A DNA stretch of 64,000 nucleotides. Origin: Actinocorallia herbida (lineage in GTDB: Bacteria; Actinomycetota; Actinomycetes; Streptosporangiales; Streptosporangiaceae). Position 1 is the first letter of the stretch. Every line of letters begins with the position of its first letter. The DNA is taken from positions 372,001 through 436,000 of the forward strand of contig NZ_RJKE01000001.1 of the NCBI RefSeq assembly GCF_003751225.1, in the 5' to 3' direction. A program made the position numbers and the translations under genes. Below the pieces are notes generated by a model. That model was not told where the DNA came from and made no database searches. It saw only the letters and a list, made by a program, of their open reading frames with translations. Positions 32,332 through 41,140 of the stretch are shown one piece after another.

Positions 32332-33156
32332 CTAGAGGGGGACGGCGAGGGTGGCCCTGTAGCCCTTGGCGACCGAGCCGGTGACGGTGGCGAGCTGGAG
32401 GTCGTGGCCGTCGGAGAAGACGTTGTCGGTGTCGAGGGACACCTCGGAGAGGTTCCTGATGCTGGCGGAGTAGCCGTCGGTGGCGAAGACGGTGTCGCAG
32501 ACCGCCTTGGGGAAGGCGAGCTGGGTCGTCTTGACGGGGGTGCCCGGGGTGGTCGCGGACTTGAGCGACTCGTAGACCTCGAAGTGGATGTGCGGCCAGC
32601 GGCCCGAGTAGCAGGCGGGGAAGATGCTGGTGAACTTCACCTTCCCCTTCTTGTCGGCCTCCTGCACGCCGCGCAGGTAGTTCTCGCCGGTGATGCCGTC
32701 GGAGTAGAGCGAGTAGTTGCCGTCCCGGTCGCAGTGCCACAGGTACACGGCCGCGCCGGCGAGCGGTTCGCCGTCGTCGGCGAGGGTCAGCTCGATGGTG
32801 AGCGGGACGCCTTCGGCCACGCCGCTCGCGTCGCCGAAGCTCGTGCGGAGGTCGCTCCGCACGATGCCGGACTGGGTGAGCACGTTCGGGCCGTTCGAGC
32901 CGTCGCCCGGGTAGGGGCCCGCGGTCTCGTTGGGGATCTCGCCTTCCGGGGTCGCCTCGCCGCCGCCTCCGGGCGGGGGAGCCTGGCCCCCGGGGCCGCC
33001 GCCCGCCGTCGCCGAGGCCGTGGCGGACGTCTTGTCCTCGGCGGCGCAGCCGACGAGGCCGGCGAGAGCGGCCCCGCCGATCAGGCCGAGCACGCCGCGG
33101 CGGCCCATGAGAGTGGACAGGTCGAACGCGAGACCCCGGTCGTGGTCGTCGGTCAT
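32332..33156 (-). CDS. Exported intradiol-dioxygenase-like lipoprotein
   Basis: A 274-residue protein with a signal of the Tat/lipoprotein kind: GRRGVLGLIGGAALAGLVGC (twin Arg, lipobox LVGC), then a long Gly/Pro linker. The catalytic domain shows ETAGPYP, VYLWHCDRDGNYSLYS and ACYSGRWPHIHFEVY, which together supply two Tyr and two His iron ligands of intradiol enzymes. Such surface proteins are found in many actinomycetes, and their substrate (catechol-like or polymer-derived aromatics) is unsettled. It stands alone, facing the aromatic cluster across a terminator. Confidence 0.85.
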   Translation of the reverse strand: MTDDHDRGLAFDLSTLMGRRGVLGLIGGAALAGLVGCAAEDKTSATASATAGGGPGGQAPPPGGGGEATPEGEIPNETAGPYPGDGSNGPNVLTQSGIVRSDLRTSFGDASGVAEGVPLTIELTLADDGEPLAGAAVYLWHCDRDGNYSLYSDGITGENYLRGVQEADKKGKVKFTSIFPACYSGRWPHIHFEVYESLKSATTPGTPVKTTQLAFPKAVCDTVFATDGYSASIRNLSEVSLDTDNVFSDGHDLQLATVTGSVAKGYRATLAVPL

Positions 33157-33340
33157 GGGGTGGGCCTTTCGGGTGGGAGGGCGTTGCCGCTAGGGAGTCT
33201 GGCCGCGCTTTGTGAAGGGGCTGTGATGGCCGGACTCGAATTCGCTGAAGGGCCGCTGAGGCCGTCGCGGGCTCCCCCGACGATGGACGTCGACCACGTC
33301 CGCGTCTACCGGAAGGCCTGACGCTCTGAGGTGGGGCGGG

Positions 33341-33730
33341 TCACGAGGGCTCGCTTCCGTCGTCGTGCGGCGGTGCCTTCGGGTCACGGACGAAGAAGGA
33401 GTCCGCGAACGGGCCGACGCCGATGATGACGGCGGCGAGGGCGATGCCGACGATCACCGAGGCCCACGAGGTGACCAGGGCCAAGGCCAGCTGGGCGCCC
33501 GCGGCGAGCACGACGAGGCTGAGCTTCGCGGTGATGATCGGGCCGTGCCGCAGGCGCGGGATCGGGGCGTCGCCGCGCGCCCTCCGCCGGTTCAGCACCA
33601 TCTCGGCGACCGGCAGCAGGACGAGCAGGAGGACCACGGTCCTGATCGCGTGCTCCCACACGGGCTTGTCGCCGCCGACGGCCCACGCGCACCCCAGCGC
33701 GATCCCCGCCACGGGATAGATCCTCCGCAT
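33341..33730 (-). CDS. Small multi-span membrane protein
   Basis: A 129-residue protein with four hydrophobic segments (about 5-20, 28-48, 65-85, 88-108) and a charged tail. A basic loop, LNRRRARGD, separates the second and third. No motif points to a function. The ATG at 33730 (MRRIYPVAGI) is preferred to the upstream frame, which is polar and non-conserved in look. It is divergent from the SEC-C protein gene. Confidence 0.7.
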   Translation of the reverse strand: MRRIYPVAGIALGCAWAVGGDKPVWEHAIRTVVLLLVLLPVAEMVLNRRRARGDAPIPRLRHGPIITAKLSLVVLAAGAQLALALVTSWASVIVGIALAAVIIGVGPFADSFFVRDPKAPPHDDGSEPS

Positions 33731-33856
33731 GCCCGACCCCCGTCCGAGCGCTCTGTCCCCATTGTCGTCTTCGGCGGCTCCGGGCCGACGGTCAGGGGCG
33801 GGCCGAGTGCGGGGATCATCCGGCATCCGGCGAGGTCAGGCCCTAGATTTGGCGGC

Positions 33857-34759
33857 ATGGGAACGGCAAAGGGCAAGGCGGAGGCTCTGGCGCTGGAGAA
33901 GGACGCGCTCAAGTGGCCGGACCAGCGGGCGGAGATCCTGATGGAGGCCGCCCGCGCGTGGGCGGACGCCGGGGAGAGCGCGCGGGCGCTGGAGATCTAC
34001 GACGGGCTCGCGGCGTCGGCCGACGAGGAGGACGCGCAGTTCGCGCGGACCGCGCGGATCGAGCTCCTCGCGGAGCTGGGCCGGCCCGAGGAGGCCGAGG
34101 CGGAGTTGGCGCGGCTCTCGGCGGCGGGTCCGCTGCCCGGCCCCGCCACGCTCGCCGCCGAGTGGCTGGAGTCGCAGGGCCGGCCGGCGGAGGCGCTCAC
34201 CTGGTTCAACATGGCCTGCCGTGAAGTCCTCGCCCTGGACGAGGACGCCCTGGCGGACGTCGATGTCTTCTCGGGGTTCGAACTCGTGGGCCGGGCCCGC
34301 GTACGGGCGGCGCTCGGCCTGCCCCCCGACACCGCCGATCTGGCGGTCTCCCGGAACCGGGCGCGCCTGAACGACAGGACGGACGCCCCGGACGCCGACG
34401 GCCGGGTGCTGGGGTCCTTCTTCGTCGGCTCCGACGTGGCCGCGGCGTTCGCCGCGGGGCTGGTGTCCGGGAAGGCGAAGGACTCTCCGGGCTCTTACTT
34501 CCGCGAGGTCGAGCTGGGCTGGCGCGCGTCGGCGCGGGAAGCGGGCGTGTCGAAGCTGACGATCCTGCCCCTGCGCGTGGACGACCTCCTGTCCTTCGCC
34601 GCCGCGACCGGCCGCGACCCGGCGGAGGAGGCGACCCGCCGGGAGCACCTCTACGAGGCCGCGTGGACCGGGACGCCCCTGCTCACCTGGCCTCCGGGGC
34701 GCAACGAGCCCTGCTGGTGCGGCTCCGGGCACAAGTACAAGAAGTGCTGCGGGGTCTGA
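33857..34759 (+). CDS. SEC-C motif protein with TPR-like N-terminus
   Basis: A 300-residue protein. Residues 10-130 are alpha-helical and TPR-like (ILMEAARAWADAGESARALEIYDGL, AELARLS). The C-terminus is a zinc-binding SEC-C motif, GRNEPCWCGSGHKYKKCCG, as in SecA. Such proteins probably bind nucleic acid or partner proteins through the zinc knuckle. The ATG at 33857 is the first good start; the frame upstream runs through the promoter region. No linked functional genes. Confidence 0.85.
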   Translation: MGTAKGKAEALALEKDALKWPDQRAEILMEAARAWADAGESARALEIYDGLAASADEEDAQFARTARIELLAELGRPEEAEAELARLSAAGPLPGPATLAAEWLESQGRPAEALTWFNMACREVLALDEDALADVDVFSGFELVGRARVRAALGLPPDTADLAVSRNRARLNDRTDAPDADGRVLGSFFVGSDVAAAFAAGLVSGKAKDSPGSYFREVELGWRASAREAGVSKLTILPLRVDDLLSFAAATGRDPAEEATRREHLYEAAWTGTPLLTWPPGRNEPCWCGSGHKYKKCCGV

Positions 34760-34820
34760 GGTCGGGTGACGGGAGGGGCGGCGGCGACCGGGGTGAGAGC
34801 AACGCCTGAGCCGTGCCCGA

Positions 34821-34841
34821 CCCCGGCCTGTGAGGCCGGGG
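34821..34841. terminator. Hairpin between convergent genes
   Basis: A 9-bp stem CCCCGGCCT/AGGCCGGGG with GTG loop lies between the SEC-C gene and the leftward AlkD-type gene. Confidence 0.7.
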
Positions 34842-34864
34842 CCTGACGGTCTGGAGGGCGCCCG

Positions 34865-35599
34865 CTACAAGCGTCGGTAGTGGGTTCGGAGGTCTTGGTC
34901 GAGGTGTTCGGTGGCGTGGCGGAGCATGGTGCGGGGCATCGCGGCGGCGTGGGCGTCCAGGAAGGACAGGAGGCGGGGGCGGTCCTTCTTGCCGGCTTCG
35001 CGCAGGACGCCGCCGACGGCCTTGTGGATCAGGTCGTGGTCGTCGGCGAGGAGGATCTCGGCGATGCCGTACAGATCGTCCAGGTCGCCCAGGCGGACCA
35101 GGTGGAGGGCGGCGTAGACGGCGGTGCGGCGGGCCCACACGTCGGTGGCGCGGGCGAGGTGGTAGAGCGGTTCGCGGGGCTTGTCGGCGAGATGGCCGCC
35201 GATGACGTGGGGGGCGGCGAGGTCGACCAGGTCCCAGTTGTCGATCCGGTCCAGGCGGCGCAGGTACAGCTCGTACAGCGCCGTGCGGTGCGCGGCGGGA
35301 GTGCGCTTGCGGCGGGCCTGCTTGTCCATGATGCTGAGCGCTCCGGCGCGCACCTCGTGCAGGGGGCTGTCGAGGAGCTCGTCGATCTCCGGGAGCGGCA
35401 GATCGATGAACTCCTTGGCGAGGGCGAAGACCTCGCCCATCTTGACGCCGAGGAACACGTCGCCCTCGGCGTAGCCGCCTTCGCCGGTCTTGAAGTAGCG
35501 CCGGATCTTCGCCAGTTCGTCCGGGGAGGCCAGTGCTTCGAGGCGTGCGGTGAACCGCCGGGCGGTCAGGTCCTCTCCGGTCTTCTCCGGGTCGGTCAC
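34865..35599 (-). CDS. DNA alkylation repair protein, AlkD family
   Basis: A 244-residue all-helical HEAT-repeat glycosylase. Typical blocks are YFKTGEGGYAEGDVFLGVKMG near the start, RAGALSIMDKQARR, NWDLVDLAAPHVIG, WARRTAVYA and DHDLIHKAVGGVLREAG, which carry the Trp and Asp residues of AlkD active sites. It removes alkylated bases. The GTG start overlaps the stop of the Ser/Thr kinase gene as GTGA, so the two are co-expressed, an unusual pairing. Confidence 0.9.
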   Translation of the reverse strand: MTDPEKTGEDLTARRFTARLEALASPDELAKIRRYFKTGEGGYAEGDVFLGVKMGEVFALAKEFIDLPLPEIDELLDSPLHEVRAGALSIMDKQARRKRTPAAHRTALYELYLRRLDRIDNWDLVDLAAPHVIGGHLADKPREPLYHLARATDVWARRTAVYAALHLVRLGDLDDLYGIAEILLADDHDLIHKAVGGVLREAGKKDRPRLLSFLDAHAAAMPRTMLRHATEHLDQDLRTHYRRL

Positions 35600-37215
35600 C
35601 GCGATGTCCCGTGGCCTTCGATGGGGGCGGCCGGGGTCCAGACGGTGAGGTCGGTGAAGGGGAGGGTGCTCGCGGTGCCGTCCTCGATGACGGAGGTGCC
35701 GAGGGCCACGCCGCCCGCCTCGATCTGGGAGTCCCGCACGCTGTGGAAGGGGGTGCCGTTCAGCGAGAGGGAGAGGGTGCCGCCCTGGGCCACGGCGGTC
35801 AGGGTCACCGGGCCGGCGATCGGGTCGCCGGGGCCCTTCTCCGTGAGGAGGACGGCATCGTCGCGCGTCCATTTCCTGGCGAAGCCCCCGCCGTTGGCGC
35901 AGACGACGAACTCGTAGGAGAAGGGTTCGGCGCGGCGCAGGATGAGGGAGGCGCACTGGGCGCCCGTGAGGGTGACGGTCGTGCTGAGGGCGACGTCGGA
36001 GTACCGGCCGGCGGAGATGTCGCAGAAGGTGACGGATCCGATCTTCGCGTCGACGTTGAGCAGGTAGCCGGACCCCGAAGGAGGGCAGTCGGGGGCCTGG
36101 TAGGAGGCGGGGTCCAGGACGTACCAGCCGTCGGGGACCGAGGCCGGACGCGGCGGCCCCGCGGGAGAGGCCGGAGCCGAAGCGGGTGCGGAGGCGGCTG
36201 CCTGTGGCGTTTCCCGCACCTTCTTCTCGTCGTCCCCGGACAGCGCCCACGCCGCGGCGGCGGCCGCCCCGACGACGACCACGGCGGCGGCCGCGACGGC
36301 GACCGCGGCTCTCGACCGGGCCGCTCCCCGGCCGGAGGGCAGCGTCGGCGGGGCGTGCGGGGAAGGGGACGCCTCGACGGGCCCGGTGGACGGGACGGCG
36401 TGGCCGCGCAGCGCCCCGGCCAGGATCCGGCCCGAAGGCGGCCGGCCGGCGGGATCCTTGGCGAGCAGCTGCGCGACGTACGCCGCGAGGTCGGCCGGGA
36501 AGCCGGGACGGACCTCGGTGAGCGGCCGGGGCGCGGCGTTCAGGTGCTGGTAGAGCAGCGCGGGCACCGAGTCGGCGACGAAGGGCGGGCGGCCCGACGC
36601 GAGGGCGTACAGGAGGCAGCCGAGCGAGTACAGATCGGCGCGCCCGTCGACCTCCTCGTTGCGGAACTGCTCGGGCGCCATGTACGAGGGCGTGCCTATC
36701 GCGCCTTGCGTGAGCGAGCCCCGGGACGCGTCGAGGCGGGCGATGCCGAAGTCGCAGATCTTCAGCTCGCCGTCCGGCTGGACGATGACGTTCGCGGGCT
36801 TGACGTCCCGGTGCACGACGCCCCGCTCGTGCGCCTCGCCCAGCGCCGCCGCGATCTGCGCCGCGTGGTCCCGCACGACCTCCGGCGGCAGGCCCGCCGG
36901 GTTGCGGTCCAGGACGCGCTGGAGATCCTCGCCCTCGAGCAGTTCCATGACGAAGAACAGCTGCCCGGTCGTCTCGTCGAAGCCGCTGTCGTAGACGACC
37001 GCGATGCCCCGGTGCCGCAGCACCGCAGCGGCCGCCGCCTCCCGCTCGAACCTCCGCCGCGCCGAGGCGCTGCCCACGAGCTCCTTCGACAGCAGCTTGA
37101 CGGCCACGGGACGCCCGAGCCGCAGGTCGGTCCCCCGCCACACCTCGCCCATGCCGCCCCGCCCGATCGGCCCGTCGAGCCGATACCGCCCCGACAGCGC
37201 AAGGTTCTCGCCCAT
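35596..37215 (-). CDS. Transmembrane Ser/Thr protein kinase with extracellular beta-rich domain
   Basis: A 539-residue PknB-type kinase. Kinase landmarks are IGRGGMGEVWRG (18-29), Lys40, HRDVKPAN (135-142) and DFG (155-157). The kinase domain ends near 270, a proline-rich linker follows, and one transmembrane helix lies at about 298-320. The extracellular part (about 335-539) has cysteines and a beta-sandwich look (GTLSLSLNGTPFHSVRDSQI), so it probably senses an outside ligand. PASTA repeats are absent. GAGGAGG precedes the ATG at 37215. Confidence 0.9.
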   Translation of the reverse strand: MGENLALSGRYRLDGPIGRGGMGEVWRGTDLRLGRPVAVKLLSKELVGSASARRRFEREAAAAAVLRHRGIAVVYDSGFDETTGQLFFVMELLEGEDLQRVLDRNPAGLPPEVVRDHAAQIAAALGEAHERGVVHRDVKPANVIVQPDGELKICDFGIARLDASRGSLTQGAIGTPSYMAPEQFRNEEVDGRADLYSLGCLLYALASGRPPFVADSVPALLYQHLNAAPRPLTEVRPGFPADLAAYVAQLLAKDPAGRPPSGRILAGALRGHAVPSTGPVEASPSPHAPPTLPSGRGAARSRAAVAVAAAAVVVVGAAAAAAWALSGDDEKKVRETPQAAASAPASAPASPAGPPRPASVPDGWYVLDPASYQAPDCPPSGSGYLLNVDAKIGSVTFCDISAGRYSDVALSTTVTLTGAQCASLILRRAEPFSYEFVVCANGGGFARKWTRDDAVLLTEKGPGDPIAGPVTLTAVAQGGTLSLSLNGTPFHSVRDSQIEAGGVALGTSVIEDGTASTLPFTDLTVWTPAAPIEGHGTSR

Positions 37216-37393
37216 CCCCGGCCTCCTCGAACTCACCGCCCAAGATCCTCCACAAGATCACCGCCCACCCGCAGCAACCTCCCCACACTGGCCGATCACG
37301 GCCAGATCACCACCCATCGCGGCGCCGACTCGAGCCGGCGCACGAGCGCACCGTAGTCGGCGAAGGTGAGGCCCGGGGCGCGCGCTTCGGGGC

Positions 37394-38770
37394 TCAGCGG
37401 AGGAGCGGGGCGATCAGGGCTATCGCCTCGTGGATCAGGTGTTCTGGGAGGTTTCCGAAGCCGAGGACGAGGAGGGGCGGGGTCGCGGTGCTGTTCGAGT
37501 GGTGGGTGCTCAGGCCGTAGAGGGCCACGCCGCGGTCGCGGGCGGCGGCGATGACCGCTTCTTCGGACAGGTGCGCGGGCAGGTGGGCGACGGCGTGGAA
37601 GCCCGCCGCCAGGCCCGACAGGCGGACCTGCGGCGCGTGCAGGGCGAGTGCGGCGACCAGGGCCGCGCGGCGGGCCGCGTACAGCGTGCGCATCCGCCGC
37701 AGGTGACGGTCGTAGCGGCCGGAGTGGAGCAGCGCGGCCAGCGCCAGCTGGTCCAGGTGCGGCGACCCCCTGTCGACGATCGCCTTCTGCCGGGCGACGG
37801 CCCCGGTCATGGCGGGCGGGCAGAGGATCCAGCCGAGCCGCACCGCCGGGGCGAGCGACTTGGAGACCGTGCCCATCAGCAGGACGCGGTCGGCGGCCAG
37901 GCCCTGGAGCACGCCGACGGGGTCGCGGTCGTAACGGAACTCCGCGTCGTAGTCGTCCTCGACGAGCAGCAGGTCCGTCGCGGCGAGCGCCCGGCGCCGC
38001 GCGGGGGACAGCACCACCCCCGTCGGCCACTGGTGGGCAGGGGTGAGGACCGCGGCGTCCGCCCCCGAGGCGAGCAGGGCCTCGACGTCGATGCCCTCCT
38101 CGTCGACCGGGACGGGCACCGCCTCCACGCCGAGCCAGGCGGCGGCCTCCAGCAGCTCGGCGTCGTATCCGGGGTCCTCGAAGGCCACCCGGCGGACCCC
38201 GGCCGCGCGCAGCGCGAGGATCAGCCCCTGCGCGAAGCCGCCACAGATCACGAGGTCGCCGGGGTCGGCGGCGGCGCCGCGCACCCGCCGCAGATAGCCC
38301 GCCAGCACCTCGCGGAGCTCGCGGGCACCGCGCGGATCGCCGTACCCCAGATCGGCGGTGCGGGCCGTCCTGGCCGCCTCGCGCTGCGCCCAGGCCCAGT
38401 CGGCGCGCGGGAACGAGGCGAGATCGGGGACACCGGTCCGGAAGTCGGCGAGCAGCGGCGGGGCCGGGGGCTCAGGCCGGGCGGCGGGCGCCGCGGGCGG
38501 GGCCGCCGGCGCGGCCACCCGTGTCGCGGAGCCGGTGCGGGCGGTCAGATACCCCTCGGCCTTGAGCTGGTCGAAGGCCTCCTGCACGAGCCCGCGGGAG
38601 ACGCCGAGCCGCGCCGCCATCGCCCGCGACGACGGCAGGCGTTCGCCGGGCGACAGCCGTCCCGACCGGATCGCCTCCCGCAGCGCGGACTCCAGCTGGA
38701 CGCGCAGCGGCCGCGCGCGATCCAGCCGCACCAGCAGCTCCGGCGACCGACCGGCCCACTCGACGGACAC
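37394..38770 (-). CDS. MocR/PdxR-type regulator (GntR-HTH fused to aminotransferase fold)
   Basis: A 458-residue protein. The GntR winged HTH spans about 10-75 (LRVQLESALREAIRSGRLSPGERLPSSRAMAARLGVSRG, read as two pieces). An aminotransferase-I fold follows, with PLP Lys in GTVSKSLAPAVR and Asp/Tyr in LLLVEDDYDAEFRYD. Such proteins bind PLP and regulate, often divergently, as here with the MFS gene 47 bases away. Start is the GTG at 38770; the longer frame upstream crosses the promoter. Confidence 0.88.
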   Translation of the reverse strand: MSVEWAGRSPELLVRLDRARPLRVQLESALREAIRSGRLSPGERLPSSRAMAARLGVSRGLVQEAFDQLKAEGYLTARTGSATRVAAPAAPPAAPAARPEPPAPPLLADFRTGVPDLASFPRADWAWAQREAARTARTADLGYGDPRGARELREVLAGYLRRVRGAAADPGDLVICGGFAQGLILALRAAGVRRVAFEDPGYDAELLEAAAWLGVEAVPVPVDEEGIDVEALLASGADAAVLTPAHQWPTGVVLSPARRRALAATDLLLVEDDYDAEFRYDRDPVGVLQGLAADRVLLMGTVSKSLAPAVRLGWILCPPAMTGAVARQKAIVDRGSPHLDQLALAALLHSGRYDRHLRRMRTLYAARRAALVAALALHAPQVRLSGLAAGFHAVAHLPAHLSEEAVIAAARDRGVALYGLSTHHSNSTATPPLLVLGFGNLPEHLIHEAIALIAPLLR

Positions 38771-38817
38771 GGAATTGGACCTTAGCGGAGGCCGGTCCGC
38801 CGTTTTACGGTCTCCGC

Positions 38818-40011
38818 ATGACCCCACCGCGACTGGTGAACGGACGGCTCGCCCTGTTGTTCACCACCACCTTCGGCGCGATGACCGGCTTCTACCTGCT
38901 GCTCTCGGTGGTGCCGCTCTACGTCGCGGGCGGCGGCGCGGGCAGGGCGGAGGCTGGGGCGGCCAACGCGCTGCTGCTGGCCGCGACGGTCGTCGCCGAG
39001 CTCGCCACCCCCGCGCTGACGGCCCGCTTCGGCCACCGGAACGTGCTCGGCGCCGGACTGCTCCTGCTCGGCCTGCCCGCCCTGCTTCTCCCGCTCGGGA
39101 CCTCCGCCGCGCTGGTCGGCGGGGTGTCGTTCGCGCGCGGCCTCGGAACGGGTCTCGTGGTCGTGGTCGGCGGGGCACTGGTCCCGCTGCTCGTGCCCGA
39201 GGGACGTCGCGGAGAGGGCCTGGGCGTGGCCGGGATCGTCGCGGCGGTCCCGGCGGTGCTGGCCCTGCCGCTCGGGGTCTGGCTGGCCCACGCGGTCGGC
39301 TTCACCCCGGTCTTCGTGGTCGGCGGCCTGGCCGCGATGGCCGGGCTGTGCTGCCTGCCCGCGCTGCCCGGCCGCGGCACCGGCGAACAGGGCGGGATGC
39401 GGGCCGGACTGCGCAGCCCCGGCCTGGTCCGGCCGTCGGTGATGTTCGGCGCGACGGCCATGGCGGCCGGTGCGGCGATCACGTTCCTGCCGATCACGGC
39501 GGGCCGGGCCGCGCCGGCGGCGCTGCTGTGCCAGGCGCTCGCGATGACCGCGAGCCGCTGGTGGGGCGGGCGGCTGGCGGACCGGCACGGGCCGTCCCGC
39601 CTCGTGGCGCCCGCCCTGGTGGTCGCCGCCGCCGGAACCGCCCTCCTCGGGCTCACGCCGCTGGTCGCCGGAGCCCTGCTCGGCACAGGGTTCGGCCTCG
39701 CCCAAACGGCCATCCACACCCTGATGCTCTCCCGGGTCGACGCCTCCGGCTACGGCACCGTCAGCGCCCTGTGGAACCTCGCCTTCGACGCCGGGATGGG
39801 CGTCGGGGCGGCGGCCCTGGGCGTCGCGGCCGGCCTGACCGGCTACCCCGTCGCCTACGCGCTCACCGCGGCGCTCATCCTCGCCGCGCTCACCCTGAAG
39901 GGGAATCCCGATGCTGCACGCACACGTGACCGTCTCGCTCGACGGCTTCATGACCGGGCCGGACGTCGGCGCGGAACTGCCGATGGGAGCGGGCGGCGAA
40001 CGGCTGCATGA
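38818..40011 (+). CDS. MFS transporter
   Basis: A 397-residue membrane protein with about 12 hydrophobic helices (GAMTGFYLLLSVVPLYVAGGG first, then motif-A-like LTARFGHRNVLGAGL). It is a small-solute or drug exporter of the MFS; the substrate is unknown. The C-terminal 30 residues after the last helix are Arg-rich and overlap the next gene by 101 bases. That tail is probably just frame run-on, or the sign of a lost stop. It is divergent from a MocR regulator that probably controls it. Confidence 0.82.
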   Translation: MTPPRLVNGRLALLFTTTFGAMTGFYLLLSVVPLYVAGGGAGRAEAGAANALLLAATVVAELATPALTARFGHRNVLGAGLLLLGLPALLLPLGTSAALVGGVSFARGLGTGLVVVVGGALVPLLVPEGRRGEGLGVAGIVAAVPAVLALPLGVWLAHAVGFTPVFVVGGLAAMAGLCCLPALPGRGTGEQGGMRAGLRSPGLVRPSVMFGATAMAAGAAITFLPITAGRAAPAALLCQALAMTASRWWGGRLADRHGPSRLVAPALVVAAAGTALLGLTPLVAGALLGTGFGLAQTAIHTLMLSRVDASGYGTVSALWNLAFDAGMGVGAAALGVAAGLTGYPVAYALTAALILAALTLKGNPDAARTRDRLARRLHDRAGRRRGTADGSGRRTAA

Positions 40012-40486
40012 CTGGATCTTCGACCCCTCGCCCGCCGACCGCGAGATCATCGCCGACACGCTCGCCACGGTCGGCGCGGTGGTCCTCGGCCGCCGCACCT
40101 TCGACGTCGGCCTCGACCGGTGGAACGACACGCCCTACCCGGCACCGTCGTTCGTCGTCACCCACCGGACCCGCGACGACCTCGAGATGACGAGCGCCTC
40201 GTTCGCCTTCGTCGGCGGCCTCGCCGAGGCGGTCCGGCGGGCGCACGAGGCGGCGGGCGCGAAGCACGTGATCATCATGGGCGCCGACGTCACCCGGCAG
40301 GCCCTGGCGGCGGGGCTCGTGGACGAACTGCGCCTGCAGCTGGCGCCGTTCACGCTCGGCTCCGGCACCCGGCTGTTCACCGGAGCCGACCCGCACGCCT
40401 TCGAGTGCCTGGACGCCGGGATCACCCCGCACGCCACCCATCTGCGCTACCGGGTCGTGCGCCGGGCGTCCGGCGCCGGCGCCTAG
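39911..40486 (+). CDS. Dihydrofolate-reductase-like (RibD C-terminal) protein
   Basis: A 191-residue reductase-fold protein: VTVSLDGFMTGPDVG at the start, AVVLGRRTFDVGLDRW, then KHVIIMGADVTRQAL and LVDELRLQLAPFTLGSGTRLF. The family shares the RibD reductase fold, and most members have unknown substrates. The ATG follows AAGGGGAA. The end overlaps the convergent response-regulator gene by four bases. Confidence 0.88.
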   Translation: MLHAHVTVSLDGFMTGPDVGAELPMGAGGERLHDWIFDPSPADREIIADTLATVGAVVLGRRTFDVGLDRWNDTPYPAPSFVVTHRTRDDLEMTSASFAFVGGLAEAVRRAHEAAGAKHVIIMGADVTRQALAAGLVDELRLQLAPFTLGSGTRLFTGADPHAFECLDAGITPHATHLRYRVVRRASGAGA

Positions 40487-41130
40487 CGGGACTGGAGGTA
40501 GGTGAGGACGGCCTGGACCCGGCGGTTGGTGTCGTCGGAGGGGGGCAGGGCCAGTTTGGTGAAGATCGCGGCGGTGTGCTTGGCGATGGTGCTTTCGCTG
40601 AGGTGGAGGGTCGCGGAGATCGCGGCGTTGGAGAGGCCCTGGGCCATGTGGGCGAGGACGTCGTGTTCGCGAGGGGTGAGGGCGGCGAGGGGGTCGGTGG
40701 GAGTGGGGGCGAGGAGGGCGGCGATGACCTCGGGGTCCATGGCGGTGCCACCGGAGGCGACGCGGGTGACGGCGTCGACGAACTGGGCGGCGTTGAAGAC
40801 GCGGTCCTTCAGGAGGTAGCCGATGGCGCCGGAGCCGTCGGCGAGGAGTTCGCGCGCGTAGAGCTGCTGGACGTGCTGGGAGAGGACGAGGACCGGAAGG
40901 CCGGGGATCGCCTTGCGGGCGGCCAGGGCGGCCTGGAGGCCCTCGTCGGTGAGGGTCGGCGGGAGACGGACGTCGACGACGGAGACGTCGGGGCGCAGTT
41001 CGAGCAGGCCCTTCAGGAGCTCGGGCCCGGTCTCGACGGCGGCGACCACCTCGAATCCGTGGGCTTCGAGCAGCCGGACGAGGCCGTCGCGCAGGAGGTA
41101 GAGGTCTTCGGCGACGAGAACGCGGAGCAT
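40483..41130 (-). CDS. LuxR/NarL-type response regulator
   Basis: A 215-residue regulator. The receiver domain (1-120) has acidic EDLYLL near the start, phosphoacceptor Asp in SVVDVRLPP and Lys in GYLLKDRV. The LuxR HTH (about 150-210) reads ALTPREHDVLAHMAQGLSNAAISATLHLSESTIAKH. It follows its kinase with 10 bases between. The pair faces the ABC exporter genes and likely regulates them. Confidence 0.92.
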   Translation of the reverse strand: MLRVLVAEDLYLLRDGLVRLLEAHGFEVVAAVETGPELLKGLLELRPDVSVVDVRLPPTLTDEGLQAALAARKAIPGLPVLVLSQHVQQLYARELLADGSGAIGYLLKDRVFNAAQFVDAVTRVASGGTAMDPEVIAALLAPTPTDPLAALTPREHDVLAHMAQGLSNAAISATLHLSESTIAKHTAAIFTKLALPPSDDTNRRVQAVLTYLQSR

Positions 41131-41140
41131 CGGCAGGAGC

